This document shows positions 25,755-34,523 of a stretch of 64,000 bases of DNA, piece after piece (positions within the stretch are counted from its first letter, which is position 1; the number at the start of each line of letters is the position of its first letter). The stretch comes from Thermoleophilia bacterium. GTDB taxonomy: Bacteria > Actinomycetota > Thermoleophilia > Solirubrobacterales > 70-9. Both the position numbers and the translations under genes were made by a program. Location of the stretch: assembly GCA_016650125.1 (NCBI GenBank), contig JAENWT010000010.1, positions 52,191-116,190 on the forward strand, given 5' to 3'. The notes beneath the pieces are model-generated. The model made no database searches and was not told where the DNA came from. It saw nothing but the letters and a program-made list of their open reading frames with translations.

Positions 25755-25833
25755 ACCAAATTTTTGGTTGACAGGGAACTGGGTCGCGGCTAGCATGCGG
25801 TCATGGTAACACTTGGTCCGATGGTTGGACCAA
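25755..25833 (+). promoter_or_regulatory. Strong promoter with candidate GntR/FadR-type operators
   Basis: TTGACA (25768-25773), a 17-base spacer and TAGCAT (25791-25796) form a near-consensus sigma-70-type promoter facing the importer operon. ACCAAA-TT-TTTGGT (25755-25768) abuts the -35. TTGGTCC-N7-GGACCAA (25813-25833) lies just past the expected start, and its right half contains TGGT-N3-ACCA. FadR-subfamily GntR proteins bind TGGT/ACCA-type palindromes, and the operon encodes one (31199-31927), so repression by it is a reasonable inference. The same gap serves the divergent peptidase. Confidence 0.65.
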
Positions 25834-25901
25834 TCGCTTCGCAGTGATTGGGAAAGATCTGCGACTGAAAAACTCAGTAACCGAGGAGAGGGTTGGAAAT
25901 C

Positions 25902-27566
25902 GTGGTAAATCGCAACAGAAGTCGTTTTGGGGGCAAGATCTTCGTACCGCTGGCTTTACTGGCGGCTTGCGCATTGATCGGAGCCGGATGTGGAAAGTCG
26001 TCGAATTCGGACGACTCAGGCAGCGGACTCACGAACAGCGCGCAGGACGTCTACACGACGTCAGCCGCCTCCGGAGACATTGACAAGTTCAGCTGGAACC
26101 TCCCGAACGGAGAGCCGACCAGCCTCGACTGGATCCTCGATTACGGCGACTCCGAGAACACCGTGCTCGCCAACCTCTGCGAGGGACTCCAGAGGCAGAA
26201 CCCCGACTTCAGCATCACCGACGGCCTTGCTTTGTTCAAGCGTGTCGACCCGCTGACCTTCGTCTACACGATCCGGTCCGGAGTCAAATTCACCGACGGC
26301 AACCCGCTCACTGCGGAAGACGTCGCGTTCAGCCTCAATAGGAACCTCGACCCTGCCCTCGGCTCCTACTGGGCCAGTCCGTTCTACAACAGCGTCAAGT
26401 CGATCAAAGTCACCGGAGACAACGAAGTGACTGTCAAGCTCAAGACCCCAGACGCGCTGTTCAACCGCATGATGGCCACGGCAGCAGGCGTGATCGGCGA
26501 GAAAAAGTACGTCGAAAAGAAGGGCGATTCCTACGGAACCCCGACTGGCGGCGTGATGTGCACCGGCCCGTACTCACTCGAATCGTGGAAGCCGGGCTCC
26601 GAAATCGTCCTGAAGAAGAACCCGAACTACTGGGACCAGGACCTCCAGCCGAAGGCCGACGAGGTCGACTTCCAGTTCGTCACTGACGAATCGACAGCAT
26701 CCAGCGCGCTCGTCTCGGGAAGCATCGACGGTACCTTCGAGGTCCCCCAGGCTTCGGTGCCGCAGCTGCAGTCAGGCGGCAAAGGCAAGCTCACATTCGG
26801 AGCCGGCACCCAGTTCGTCGGCGTGAGGCAGACCGAGACCAAAGGCCTGCTCACCAACCCGAAGATCCGTGAGGCACTTTCTCTGGCAATGAACAGGGAC
26901 GCGATAGCGAAGGTCATTTTCAACGGATCCTCCGTTCCCGCAATGACCCCGGTCCAGCCGGCGCAATGGGGCTATTCGAAGCCGATCTTCGAAGCCGCAC
27001 AGCAAAAGCTGCCGAAGCCGACGCAGGACCTAACCAAGGCGAAGGACCTGGTCAAGCAGGCCGGCAGTCCCACGGACCCGATCGTGATCGCCGTGTCGGC
27101 CGACCAGAGCTACATGTCGCAGACCGCCCAGACGATCAAGAGTGCGGCCAAGGAAGTCGGGCTGAACGTCGAGGTCAAGGGCCTTTCGACCGACGTCTTC
27201 AACAACCTCTATTACGACGCGAAAGCCCGTTCCGCCTATGACGCATTCCTGGTTCAGGAATACGGTGCCGGCGTAGCCGATCCGATCGTCACCCTGAGTG
27301 AGTTCACGCCGCTGTCGGACTACAACTACGGCAACCTGAACATTCCGGCGGTCACGAACTCGATCCGCAAAGCGATTGCGACATACGACGACGACCAGCG
27401 GGCTGACTACGTGACCACCGCCCAGGCGGCGCTCGTCGACCAGCTCGGTGTCATCACCGTAGGTAATCAGCTCAACTCGGTCTACCAGGGCAGCAAGATC
27501 ACTGGAGCGCCAGCCTCGCTGGCCTTCCTCTACTACCCGTGGGCGGCCGGGGTCGGGGCCCCCTAG
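25902..27566 (+). CDS. ABC transporter substrate-binding lipoprotein, family 5, second importer
   Basis: 554 residues. GTG 25902 is chosen because GAGGAGAGG at 25883-25891 is correctly spaced from it; a TTG at 25893 is too close. Signal peptide with lipobox (ACALIGAGC), then SBP_bac_5: GEPTSLDWILDYGDSENTVL, FTDGNPLTAEDVAFSLNRN, CTGPYSLESWKPGSEIVLKK and IREALSLAMNRDAIAKV. It binds the peptide-like substrate outside the membrane. First gene of an eight-gene operon that includes gamma-glutamyltransferase, suggesting gamma-glutamyl peptides or similar as ligand (inference). Confidence 0.9.
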   Translation: MVNRNRSRFGGKIFVPLALLAACALIGAGCGKSSNSDDSGSGLTNSAQDVYTTSAASGDIDKFSWNLPNGEPTSLDWILDYGDSENTVLANLCEGLQRQNPDFSITDGLALFKRVDPLTFVYTIRSGVKFTDGNPLTAEDVAFSLNRNLDPALGSYWASPFYNSVKSIKVTGDNEVTVKLKTPDALFNRMMATAAGVIGEKKYVEKKGDSYGTPTGGVMCTGPYSLESWKPGSEIVLKKNPNYWDQDLQPKADEVDFQFVTDESTASSALVSGSIDGTFEVPQASVPQLQSGGKGKLTFGAGTQFVGVRQTETKGLLTNPKIREALSLAMNRDAIAKVIFNGSSVPAMTPVQPAQWGYSKPIFEAAQQKLPKPTQDLTKAKDLVKQAGSPTDPIVIAVSADQSYMSQTAQTIKSAAKEVGLNVEVKGLSTDVFNNLYYDAKARSAYDAFLVQEYGAGVADPIVTLSEFTPLSDYNYGNLNIPAVTNSIRKAIATYDDDQRADYVTTAQAALVDQLGVITVGNQLNSVYQGSKITGAPASLAFLYYPWAAGVGAP

Positions 27567-27568
27567 GG

Positions 27569-28531
27569 GTGGCGCGCTTCATACTGTGGCGCCTCGTCGC
27601 GCTGGTGCTCACCCTGTTGTTTGCGAGCTTCGTGGTCTTCGCGGCGCTCTCGCTCGCACCGGGCGATCCGATTGCGTTCCTGACGGGCGGCAAGACAGTC
27701 CCACCTGAGACTGTCGCCGCTCTGAAGGCGCAGTACCACCTCGACGACCCGCTTCCGCTCGCGTATCTCCACTGGCTCGGGTCCGCGCTTCATGGCGACT
27801 TCGGCCAGTCGCTCTCGAGCGGCGGCGAGAACGTCTCGACGCTCATCGCCCCCCGGATCGTAAGCACGCTGATGCTCGTGACCATATCCTCGATCATGAT
27901 CCTCGTGGTCGGCGTCGGAACCGGGATCGTCGGTGGGTTGCGGACCGGCGCGACTGACACGGTCATCCTCACCGGGTCGACCATCGCCCTGGCCATTCCG
28001 TCCTTCGTCGCGGCGATCGTCCTGATCAGCATCTTTGGGGTCAACCTCGGCTGGTTCCCGGTATTCGGACCGGGAAGCGGATTCTTCGACCGGATCTACC
28101 ACCTTTTCTTACCCGCGATCGCCCTCTCTCTTGTATGGGTCGCATACGTCGGGCGGGTGACGCGAGCGGCAGTCATGTCGGAGTCGAGGCGGGAACATGT
28201 CCAGACTGCGATCAGTCGCGGCATCCCTTACCCCACCGTGGTCAGGCGTCACGTCGTCCGAAATGCCTTGATCCCGATCACCACCGTTGCCGGCCTCACA
28301 GTCGGCGGATTGATCGCCGGAGCCGCGGTCGTCGAGCAGGCTTTCAGTACGAACGGGCTCGGTTCCTACCTGGTGAACGCGGTCCAGACGAAGGACTTTC
28401 CGGTGGTTCAGGCGATCGTCCTGATCCTGGTCGCCTCTTTCATCATCATCAACACGATCGTCGACCTGATCTACATGTATGTGGATCCCCGGCTTCGACC
28501 CACCCGCCAGAAGCAGGGAAGCGCGGCATGA
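27569..28531 (+). CDS. Peptide ABC transporter permease, DppB/GsiC type
   Basis: 320 residues from GTG 27569, two bases after the binding-protein stop. Helix 1 (LWRLVALVLTLLFASFVVFA) and LAPGDPIAFLTGG, QYHLDDPLPLAYLHWL, the EAA loop (REHVQTAISRGIPYPTVVRRH, ~residues 205-230) and YMYVDPRLRP at the end are DppB features. GsiC of the glutathione importer is in this family, but sequence alone does not separate substrates. Confidence 0.9.
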   Translation: MARFILWRLVALVLTLLFASFVVFAALSLAPGDPIAFLTGGKTVPPETVAALKAQYHLDDPLPLAYLHWLGSALHGDFGQSLSSGGENVSTLIAPRIVSTLMLVTISSIMILVVGVGTGIVGGLRTGATDTVILTGSTIALAIPSFVAAIVLISIFGVNLGWFPVFGPGSGFFDRIYHLFLPAIALSLVWVAYVGRVTRAAVMSESRREHVQTAISRGIPYPTVVRRHVVRNALIPITTVAGLTVGGLIAGAAVVEQAFSTNGLGSYLVNAVQTKDFPVVQAIVLILVASFIIINTIVDLIYMYVDPRLRPTRQKQGSAA

Positions 28532-29400
28532 GCGGCATCGCTATTCCTTCCTCGACGAAGACTTCGGTCCGTCGGACACGCAAGGCATTCAGATCGCTCG
28601 ACCCGCTGGGTATGGCCGCCGCATTCGTGGTGCTGATCGCACTGGTCCTCGCTGTCATCGGTCCGATGCTCGCTCCCTACGCCCCAGACGACATCAATCT
28701 CAGCAACGCCTTTGTCGGGCCGGGCGGAGGCCACCTTCTCGGTTTCGACAGCCAGGGCCGGGACTTGTGGTCGCGCCTCCTGACGGGCGCACGAACCAGC
28801 ATGGTCGGTCCCCTGATCGTCGTCCTGCTCTCGACTACCTTCGGCATCATCGGAGCCCTGACCCTGGCCTGGAAGGAAGGCAGGGTCGATCAGGTCCTCT
28901 CACGGTTTGTCGACTCAATGCTCGCCTTCCCCGGCCTCCTCCTCGCGATCCTCGTGGTCGCCGTCTTCGGAGTCGGACTTGCCGCACCGGTCCTCGCACT
29001 CTCGATTGCCTACACGCCCTTCTTCATCCGCATTCTCAGGGGCGCGGCACTCCGAGAGAGAAAGCTCCCTTATGTAGAGGCACTGACCGTTCAGGGTTCC
29101 AGCGCGCTCTCGATCAATTTCCGCCACATCCTTCCCAACCTGCTGCCGCTTGTCGCGGCCCAGTCGACCATCAACTTCGGTTACGCCCTGGTTGACCTCG
29201 CAGCCCTTTCCTACCTGGGCCTCGGCGTCCAGCAGCCCCAGTCCGACTGGGGCGCGATGGTCTTTACCGGCCAGACCGGGATACTCCAGGGCTACCCAGC
29301 GGAGTCACTCGCTGCGGGTGCATGCATCGTGATCGTCGTTTGCGCCTTTACGATCCTCGGCCAGCGCATAGCTGACAGAGCAGGAGCGGGAACGCTTTGA
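28528..29400 (+). CDS. Peptide ABC transporter permease, DppC/GsiD type
   Basis: 290 residues; ATG overlaps the previous stop (ATGA). N-terminal cytoplasmic segment, helix 1 (AAAFVVLIALVLAVIGPMLA), HLLGFDSQGRDLWSRLLTGA, the EAA loop (KLPYVEALTVQGSSALSINF) and LSYLGLGVQQPQSDWGAM, a DppC hallmark. Partner of the upstream permease. Confidence 0.9.
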   Translation: MSGIAIPSSTKTSVRRTRKAFRSLDPLGMAAAFVVLIALVLAVIGPMLAPYAPDDINLSNAFVGPGGGHLLGFDSQGRDLWSRLLTGARTSMVGPLIVVLLSTTFGIIGALTLAWKEGRVDQVLSRFVDSMLAFPGLLLAILVVAVFGVGLAAPVLALSIAYTPFFIRILRGAALRERKLPYVEALTVQGSSALSINFRHILPNLLPLVAAQSTINFGYALVDLAALSYLGLGVQQPQSDWGAMVFTGQTGILQGYPAESLAAGACIVIVVCAFTILGQRIADRAGAGTL

Positions 29401-30392
29401 GCGGGCTCCTCGAAATCGAGGACCTCAAGGTCTCCCTGCCCGTGGAAGGGGAGGATCGCGAGGTGCTTTCCGGGATCAGTCTGGAAATCATGCCCGGCGA
29501 AGCACTCGGTCTTGTCGGCGAGTCAGGGTCGGGCAAGTCGATGACAGCCAACGCGATCGCAAGGCTCCTGCCCGATGGGGCGAAGTCCACGGGCAAACTC
29601 ACGTTCGACGGCCGGGAAGTTCTGTCTCTGAAGGGCGGTGACCTCAGGGGCTACCGGACAAAAGATGTCTCGGTGATATTCCAGGACCCCCGAACCCACA
29701 TAAATCCGGTCCGCCGCATCGGCGACTTCATGACCGAGGCACTCGTGACCAACGCGGGAGTCAGCAATGCGGAAGCGCACCAGCGTGCTGTCGTGGCCCT
29801 GGCCGAGGTCGGAATTCCGGACGGCGAGCGTCGCCTCCAGCAATACCCGCACGAACTATCCGGCGGTTTGCTTCAGCGCGTGATGATCGCGGCGGCGATC
29901 CTGACCCGCCCGCGGCTGCTTCTGGCCGACGAGCCCACGACGGCTCTCGACGTCACCACCCAGTCGGAAGTCATGGCAATTCTCGCTGATCTGCGCGAGC
30001 GCCATTCGCTTGCGATGCTCTTCATCACCCACGACTTGGACCTGGCGTCGGCAACCTGTGACCGCATCTGTGTGATGTACGCGGGCCGGATCGCCGAGAT
30101 GCAGCCTGCCGCGAGCCTGACCCACGATCCGCTCCATCCGTACACCGCGGCCCTCATGGAGGCCCGTCCGCGGATCGACGAGAAGTTAGACCGGCTCGCC
30201 GCAATTCCGGGCCAGCCACTCTCTGCTTTCGAAGCCCCCGATGAATGTGCGTTCGCGCCGAGATGCACGTTCGCCCAGGACGCGTGTCTGGCCGGCGTCC
30301 CTCCAGTAATCGACATTGGCGCCGGCCATTCACGCTGCATTCGAGCTGAGGAGCTCCGGGCAAGCTCGCAAAGGAGGCCGTCGGATGAGTGA
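29397..30392 (+). CDS. Peptide ABC transporter ATPase, DppD type, second importer
   Basis: 331 residues from a TTG at 29397 that overlaps the previous stop. Walker A GESGSGKS, Q-loop VIFQDPRTHINPVRRIG, signature LSGGLLQR (unusual Leu-Leu), Walker [13 protein letters not shown], switch LFITHDLDLA. The C-terminal Cys segment (ECAFAPRCTFAQDAC) is that of oligopeptide ATPases. Confidence 0.9.
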   Translation: MSGLLEIEDLKVSLPVEGEDREVLSGISLEIMPGEALGLVGESGSGKSMTANAIARLLPDGAKSTGKLTFDGREVLSLKGGDLRGYRTKDVSVIFQDPRTHINPVRRIGDFMTEALVTNAGVSNAEAHQRAVVALAEVGIPDGERRLQQYPHELSGGLLQRVMIAAAILTRPRLLLADEPTTALDVTTQSEVMAILADLRERHSLAMLFITHDLDLASATCDRICVMYAGRIAEMQPAASLTHDPLHPYTAALMEARPRIDEKLDRLAAIPGQPLSAFEAPDECAFAPRCTFAQDACLAGVPPVIDIGAGHSRCIRAEELRASSQRRPSDE

Positions 30393-31209
30393 CGCGATCC
30401 TCGAGATCGAGGGACTCCACAAGACTTTTGGCAGGGACTTCATCGCCGTTGAAGACTTCAACTTGACGCTGGCAGAAAGCGGTTCGATCGGCGTCGTCGG
30501 TGAATCCGGTTCAGGTAAGACCACAGTCGCCCGAATGATCGTCGGACTCGAAACCCCGACCAGTGGCTCGATCAGGTTCAGGTCAACCGATCGCAGTCGG
30601 CCGGCGCGGAGGGCAAAAGAACGCCGGGCGCGTGGCAGCGAGATTCAGATCGTTTTCCAAGATCCCTACGCTTCGCTGGATCCAAGGCAGACCTGTTCGA
30701 GTTGCCTCGATGAGGTACTCCGGCTTCACACCGATCTCAAGAAGGCTGACCGCAAGGCACGGATCGCCGAGCTGAGTGAGTTGGTCGGACTTGACGAGAG
30801 ACAGCGTAACGCGATGCCCCGGGAGCTTTCTGGCGGGCAGCACCAGCGTGTCGCCCTCGCGCGTGCACTGGCCGCTGACCCGTCCATCCTGGTCCTCGAC
30901 GAAGCGGTCGCTGCGCTCGACGTATCGATCCAGGCGCAGATCCTCAATTTGCTGGCCGACATTCGCCGCGCTACTGGAGTCGCCTACGTCTTCATCTCTC
31001 ATGACCTCGCGGTGATCCGGCAGACGACAGACCAAGCCATCGTCATGCAGAAAGGTAGCGTCGTCGAGAGCGGGTCAACGGAACGGGTTCTCGACCACCC
31101 CGAAAGCGATTACACCAAGGTGCTTCGGGCAAGCGTGCCCCGAGAAGGCTGGAAGCCACAACACCTTGCCAGCCCGAACCCCAAGACAGAGGTGCAAAAT
31201 GAGCCGTGA
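30385..31209 (+). CDS. Peptide ABC transporter ATPase, DppF type, second importer
   Basis: 274 residues from ATG 30385, preceded by AAGGAGG. Walker A GESGSGKT, Q-loop IVFQDPYASLDPRQT, signature LSGGQHQR, Walker B LVLDEAVAALD (Glu-Ala in place of Glu-Pro) and switch FISHDLAVI. The C-terminal extension is short and lacks the Cys segment of the other ATPases. It overlaps the regulator gene by 11 bases. Confidence 0.9.
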   Translation: MSDAILEIEGLHKTFGRDFIAVEDFNLTLAESGSIGVVGESGSGKTTVARMIVGLETPTSGSIRFRSTDRSRPARRAKERRARGSEIQIVFQDPYASLDPRQTCSSCLDEVLRLHTDLKKADRKARIAELSELVGLDERQRNAMPRELSGGQHQRVALARALAADPSILVLDEAVAALDVSIQAQILNLLADIRRATGVAYVFISHDLAVIRQTTDQAIVMQKGSVVESGSTERVLDHPESDYTKVLRASVPREGWKPQHLASPNPKTEVQNEP

Positions 31210-31927
31210 AGTGCGCAACAATGGAGCGGGCGGGGTTAACTGGTCGAATGTCCGGAACGCCACCACCCAGGTCGGTGACGGACTTGCCAACACGCTCGAG
31301 AAGATGATTCTTGACGGCTCCCTTGCCCACGGCGAGAGACTGCCGTCTGAGCGTGAGCTGGCGGTGAACCTTGGCTGCTCGAGGACGTCGCTCAGGGATG
31401 CGCTGCGCGACCTTCAGCTCAAGGGACTTATCGAACGCAGACCGGGCCGGGGCACGATAGTGGTCGATCCCCAGGAACGGAACTTCGAAAGTGTCCTCCT
31501 CGAAAAGCTCGACGGCGAGCAGCGCCAGATCCTCGAGATCATGGACCTCCGGTCGGTGATCGAACCGTCGATCGCAGCGCGGGCCGCGAGGCGTGCCACC
31601 AAGCAGGACATCAATGACCTCAGACAGATCCTGGCGGACATGGCTTCAGGCGATCTCGATTCCGCGGCCGACTTTGACTTCGCGTTTCACAGTCGAATCG
31701 CCCAGACGACGCACAACCCGATTCTCGTCCAGCTGATCAAGGACGCTTCCAAGTGGATCGACAAGACCCGGCGGCAGGCACTCTTCTCTGAAAGGAGGAA
31801 GGCACGTTCGCTGGCGGCCCATCACGAAATCCTGGAGGCAATCGAAGGACACGACGACGTCGCGGCCTTCGAAGCCATGTCCCGGCACATCGAGGCCGTC
31901 AACGGCCTCCTGGAAACAGAGGACTGA
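31199..31927 (+). CDS. GntR-family regulator, FadR subfamily (FCD domain)
   Basis: 242 residues. Winged helix at ~20-90 (LANTLEKMILDGSLAHGERL, PSERELAVNLGCSRTSLRDA, RPGRGTIVV) and an FCD effector domain at ~100-235 (DLRSVIEPSIAARAARRA, FDFAFHSRIAQTTHNPIL, RSLAAHHEILEAI, MSRHIEAV), in which the Asp and three His that hold a metal in FCD proteins are present. It probably senses a metabolite of the operon and controls the promoter at 25755-25833. Its stop overlaps the next gene's start by one base. Confidence 0.88.
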   Translation: MSREVRNNGAGGVNWSNVRNATTQVGDGLANTLEKMILDGSLAHGERLPSERELAVNLGCSRTSLRDALRDLQLKGLIERRPGRGTIVVDPQERNFESVLLEKLDGEQRQILEIMDLRSVIEPSIAARAARRATKQDINDLRQILADMASGDLDSAADFDFAFHSRIAQTTHNPILVQLIKDASKWIDKTRRQALFSERRKARSLAAHHEILEAIEGHDDVAAFEAMSRHIEAVNGLLETED

Positions 31928-33516
31928 TGGCGGCGAGCTGCGCCATAGCGACTCCCCACACCCTCGCCACGGAGGCCGGAGAGGAGGCGTTCAATTCCGG
32001 CGGTAACGCCATCGACGCCGCGATCGCTGCGGCGACGGTCCTGACCGTCGTCTATCCGCACATGTGCGCTGTAGGCGGGGATCTCTGGGCGATCGTCGTC
32101 GACCCCGACGGCAAAGCCTCGGTGGTCGACGGTTGCGGCGCTTCGGCCGCGAGGTCGTCACTGGAGAAAATGCGGGAGACCCACGCTTCGATGCCCGTGT
32201 ACGGACCGGAGACCATCACTGTGCCCGGGGTGGTTGGAGGATGGGGAGAGCTGATCGACCTGGGAGCCAAACTCGATCGCGAGGCACTTTTTGTGTCGGC
32301 TATCAGACACGCCAGACATGGGGTTCCAGTCGCGCCTTCCCTGGCCCGCGCGATTATCGAGGAGGCCGATTTGATCGGAGAAAACACTGGTCTGCGGGCG
32401 CTGCTCGCACCCAAGGGACGACCCCTTGACCAGGGCGACCTCCTGGTCCAGCCGAATCTTGCCCGGTCGCTCAAGCACATCGCTGTAAAAGGCGAAAGGA
32501 CCCTGTACGGAGGTGAACTGGGCCGGGCCGTGATTGACGGGCTGGCAACGATGGGTTCGGAACTGACCATCGAGGACTTCGCCCGACACGAGGGCCACGT
32601 GGTCGAGCCGCTGACGTTAGAGTTCCGCGGTTTCGACATCTTGACTTCTCCGCCGCCTTCTCAGGGAGTCATCTTCCTTGAGATTCTGTCGACTATCAAT
32701 CTCCTCGAAAAGCAGTGCGATTTGGATGCCGCAACACTTGCCCGCCTGTTTCGCCTGAGCGCCCTGGACCGAGACTGTTTCCTTGCCGATCCTGAAAAGT
32801 CCGAGGTACCAGTTGACCGCATGTTGTCCGACGAGCACATCGGAGAGCTTGCGATTGCGTCCAAAGACTTGGCTGACGCAAGTAGTTCAATCCACCAACG
32901 CCGTACCCGGGCGGGAGGTGACACTGTCGCGGTAACTGCGGCCGACTCCGAAGGATGGACCGTGTCATTGATCCAGAGCGTCTTTCACAGTTTCGGTTCG
33001 GGTGTACTCGAGCCGGAAACCGGAATCCTTTTTCATAACCGGGGTGCGGCGTTCAGTTTCGATTCTGGTTCGCCCAATGTCTACGCCGCTGAGAAGAAGC
33101 CGATGCACACGCTGATGCCGGCGGTGGCTCACGACGGCGAGGGTGTCCTCGCATCCATGGGAACGATGGGCGGACTGGGCCAGCCTCAGATCCTCACCCA
33201 GTTGATGCTCGGACTGAGCGAGGGGCAGGATGCTACGACGATTGTGAGCCGTCCAAGGTTCACGGTGGGTGGGCTCGACGTGGACTCAGAGCGCGACACC
33301 ATCTTTGCCGAAGCTGCGATTGATGCCGATGGGTTTGTGTCGCTCAGACAGAGCGAGATCGGTGTCGAGATGCTCGAAGGTGTCAGTGAACTTGTTGGAC
33401 ATTCCCAGATCTCCATCTTCCGGAATGGCATAGGCGAAGCGGCCGCGGACCCACGGTCCGACGGTTCTTCGGTAGTAGCGATCAGAGACAAAGAAGGGAT
33501 TGACAACAATGGCTGA
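31927..33516 (+). CDS. Gamma-glutamyltransferase family protein, no signal peptide
   Basis: 529 residues. GGT landmarks: a GNAIDAAIAAATVLTVVYPH start region, GGDLWAIVVDP, ETITVPGVVGGWGELID, SPPPSQGVIFLEIL, then the self-cleavage site GGDTVAVTAADSEG with nucleophile Thr333, FGSGVLEPETGILFHNRGAA and MGTMGGLGQPQ. Autocleavage before Thr333 would give subunits of ~332 and ~197 residues. No signal peptide is present, so hydrolysis of gamma-glutamyl bonds would occur in the cytoplasm after import, unlike the usual periplasmic/secreted enzymes. Could instead be a cephalosporin-acylase-like or other Ntn hydrolase of this family. Confidence 0.87.
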   Translation: MAASCAIATPHTLATEAGEEAFNSGGNAIDAAIAAATVLTVVYPHMCAVGGDLWAIVVDPDGKASVVDGCGASAARSSLEKMRETHASMPVYGPETITVPGVVGGWGELIDLGAKLDREALFVSAIRHARHGVPVAPSLARAIIEEADLIGENTGLRALLAPKGRPLDQGDLLVQPNLARSLKHIAVKGERTLYGGELGRAVIDGLATMGSELTIEDFARHEGHVVEPLTLEFRGFDILTSPPPSQGVIFLEILSTINLLEKQCDLDAATLARLFRLSALDRDCFLADPEKSEVPVDRMLSDEHIGELAIASKDLADASSSIHQRRTRAGGDTVAVTAADSEGWTVSLIQSVFHSFGSGVLEPETGILFHNRGAAFSFDSGSPNVYAAEKKPMHTLMPAVAHDGEGVLASMGTMGGLGQPQILTQLMLGLSEGQDATTIVSRPRFTVGGLDVDSERDTIFAEAAIDADGFVSLRQSEIGVEMLEGVSELVGHSQISIFRNGIGEAAADPRSDGSSVVAIRDKEGIDNNG

Positions 33517-33901
33517 GACGGTTGAAGTGGCCGCGACGCAGGAGGCGACGCCCGCCCGATACATCGGCATAGGCCTGATCGGAGGGCTCTTTTCGGGACT
33601 CCTTGGAATCGGCGGTGGGACCGTGATGGTTCCCTTGATGGTGCTGCTCCTCGGAACGCAGCAGAAGAAGGCCCACGCGTTGAGCCTCGGGGCGATCATC
33701 CCGATCAGCATTGTGGCTGTTGCCGTATATGGCGGGGCCGGAAAGGTGAACCCCGCTGCCGCCGGGGCCTTGACAGTCGGGGCCATCTTCGGTGCCCGAA
33801 TCGGCGCGAACCTCCTTGCCAATTCTTCGGAGCGTCGGCTCAAAGCGTGCTTCGGGATTTTCGTGCTGATCGCAGCCGTGCTGATGGTGGTTGAAGGATG
33901 A
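33509..33901 (+). CDS. Half-size TauE/SafE-family membrane protein, first half
   Basis: 130 residues from ATG 33509 (ribosome site AAGAAGGG). About four membrane helices with the family motif GLFSGLLGIGGGTVMVPLMV in helix 1, then HALSLGAIIPISIVAVAVYG and GAIFGARIGANL. Full-length TauE/SafE exporters (~250 residues) are two such halves in one chain; here the next gene is the other half, with ATGA overlap, so the two likely form a heterodimer. Family members move sulfite, sulfoacetate or other anions. Confidence 0.8.
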   Translation: MAETVEVAATQEATPARYIGIGLIGGLFSGLLGIGGGTVMVPLMVLLLGTQQKKAHALSLGAIIPISIVAVAVYGGAGKVNPAAAGALTVGAIFGARIGANLLANSSERRLKACFGIFVLIAAVLMVVEG

Positions 33902-34323
33902 GTGTCGCGATGATCGTCCTGCTGATCTGCTTCGGCCTGATGAGCGGCATGCTTGCCGGCCTCCTCGGAGTTGGCGGCGGCATCTTCATGGTTCCATTCC
34001 TGGTCCTGGCCGTCGGGCTGGGCCAGCAGGAGGCGCAGGCCACATCCCTGCTGGTGGTTCTGCCTACCGCTTGCGTGGCGACCTACTCGTTGAACAAGAA
34101 GGGCGTGCTGGACCTGGGACTCGCGATGCGAATAGGCGTCAGTGGTGTGTTGGGAAGTGCTGCCGGGGCTGCGCTCGCTTTGCACTTGCCGGGGTCCGTG
34201 CTGAGGGTGTGTTTTGCGGTCCTGCTCACGTTTGTCGGGATCAAGCTCCTTCGTGACGCTTACCAGTACAAGGCCTCGGATCACCCAACAGCGGAAGAGA
34301 TTGAAACGTCATTCCCTGAATAG
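33898..34323 (+). CDS. Half-size TauE/SafE-family membrane protein, second half
   Basis: 141 residues with the same fold and motif as the preceding gene (GMLAGLLGVGGGIFMVPFLV, then QATSLLVVLPTACVATYSLN and GSAAGAALALHLPGSVLRVC). Short acidic C-terminal tail (ASDHPTAEEIETSF). Last gene of the importer/GGT operon; export of a sulfur-containing end product fits the context but is inference. Confidence 0.8.
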   Translation: MSVAMIVLLICFGLMSGMLAGLLGVGGGIFMVPFLVLAVGLGQQEAQATSLLVVLPTACVATYSLNKKGVLDLGLAMRIGVSGVLGSAAGAALALHLPGSVLRVCFAVLLTFVGIKLLRDAYQYKASDHPTAEEIETSFPE

Positions 34324-34523
34324 CCGCGGGGCGTCGCGGCGGGCCTTTTCGGTCGCCGTCGACAAGTCGCCGAGCGCGGTATAGGTGATGCGATCAGGCT
34401 CCAGATCGAGAGCGGCCGCCGCGTCCGGTTCGAGGCATAAGAAAATCCGGGAGGAAAACACACCGCGGACCCGGGCACAACCCCGAGGTCCGCGACCCGT
34501 CGTCCCTGGCCGTCCCTCCGTCC
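34324..34523. other. Intergenic region with a possible short coding remnant
   Basis: On the minus strand a frame of about 50 codons (DLEPDRITYTALGDLSTATE, KARRDAPRLFRE) ends at about 34317. It has no clear start or family and is probably a leftover of the adjoining mobile region. Confidence 0.3.
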
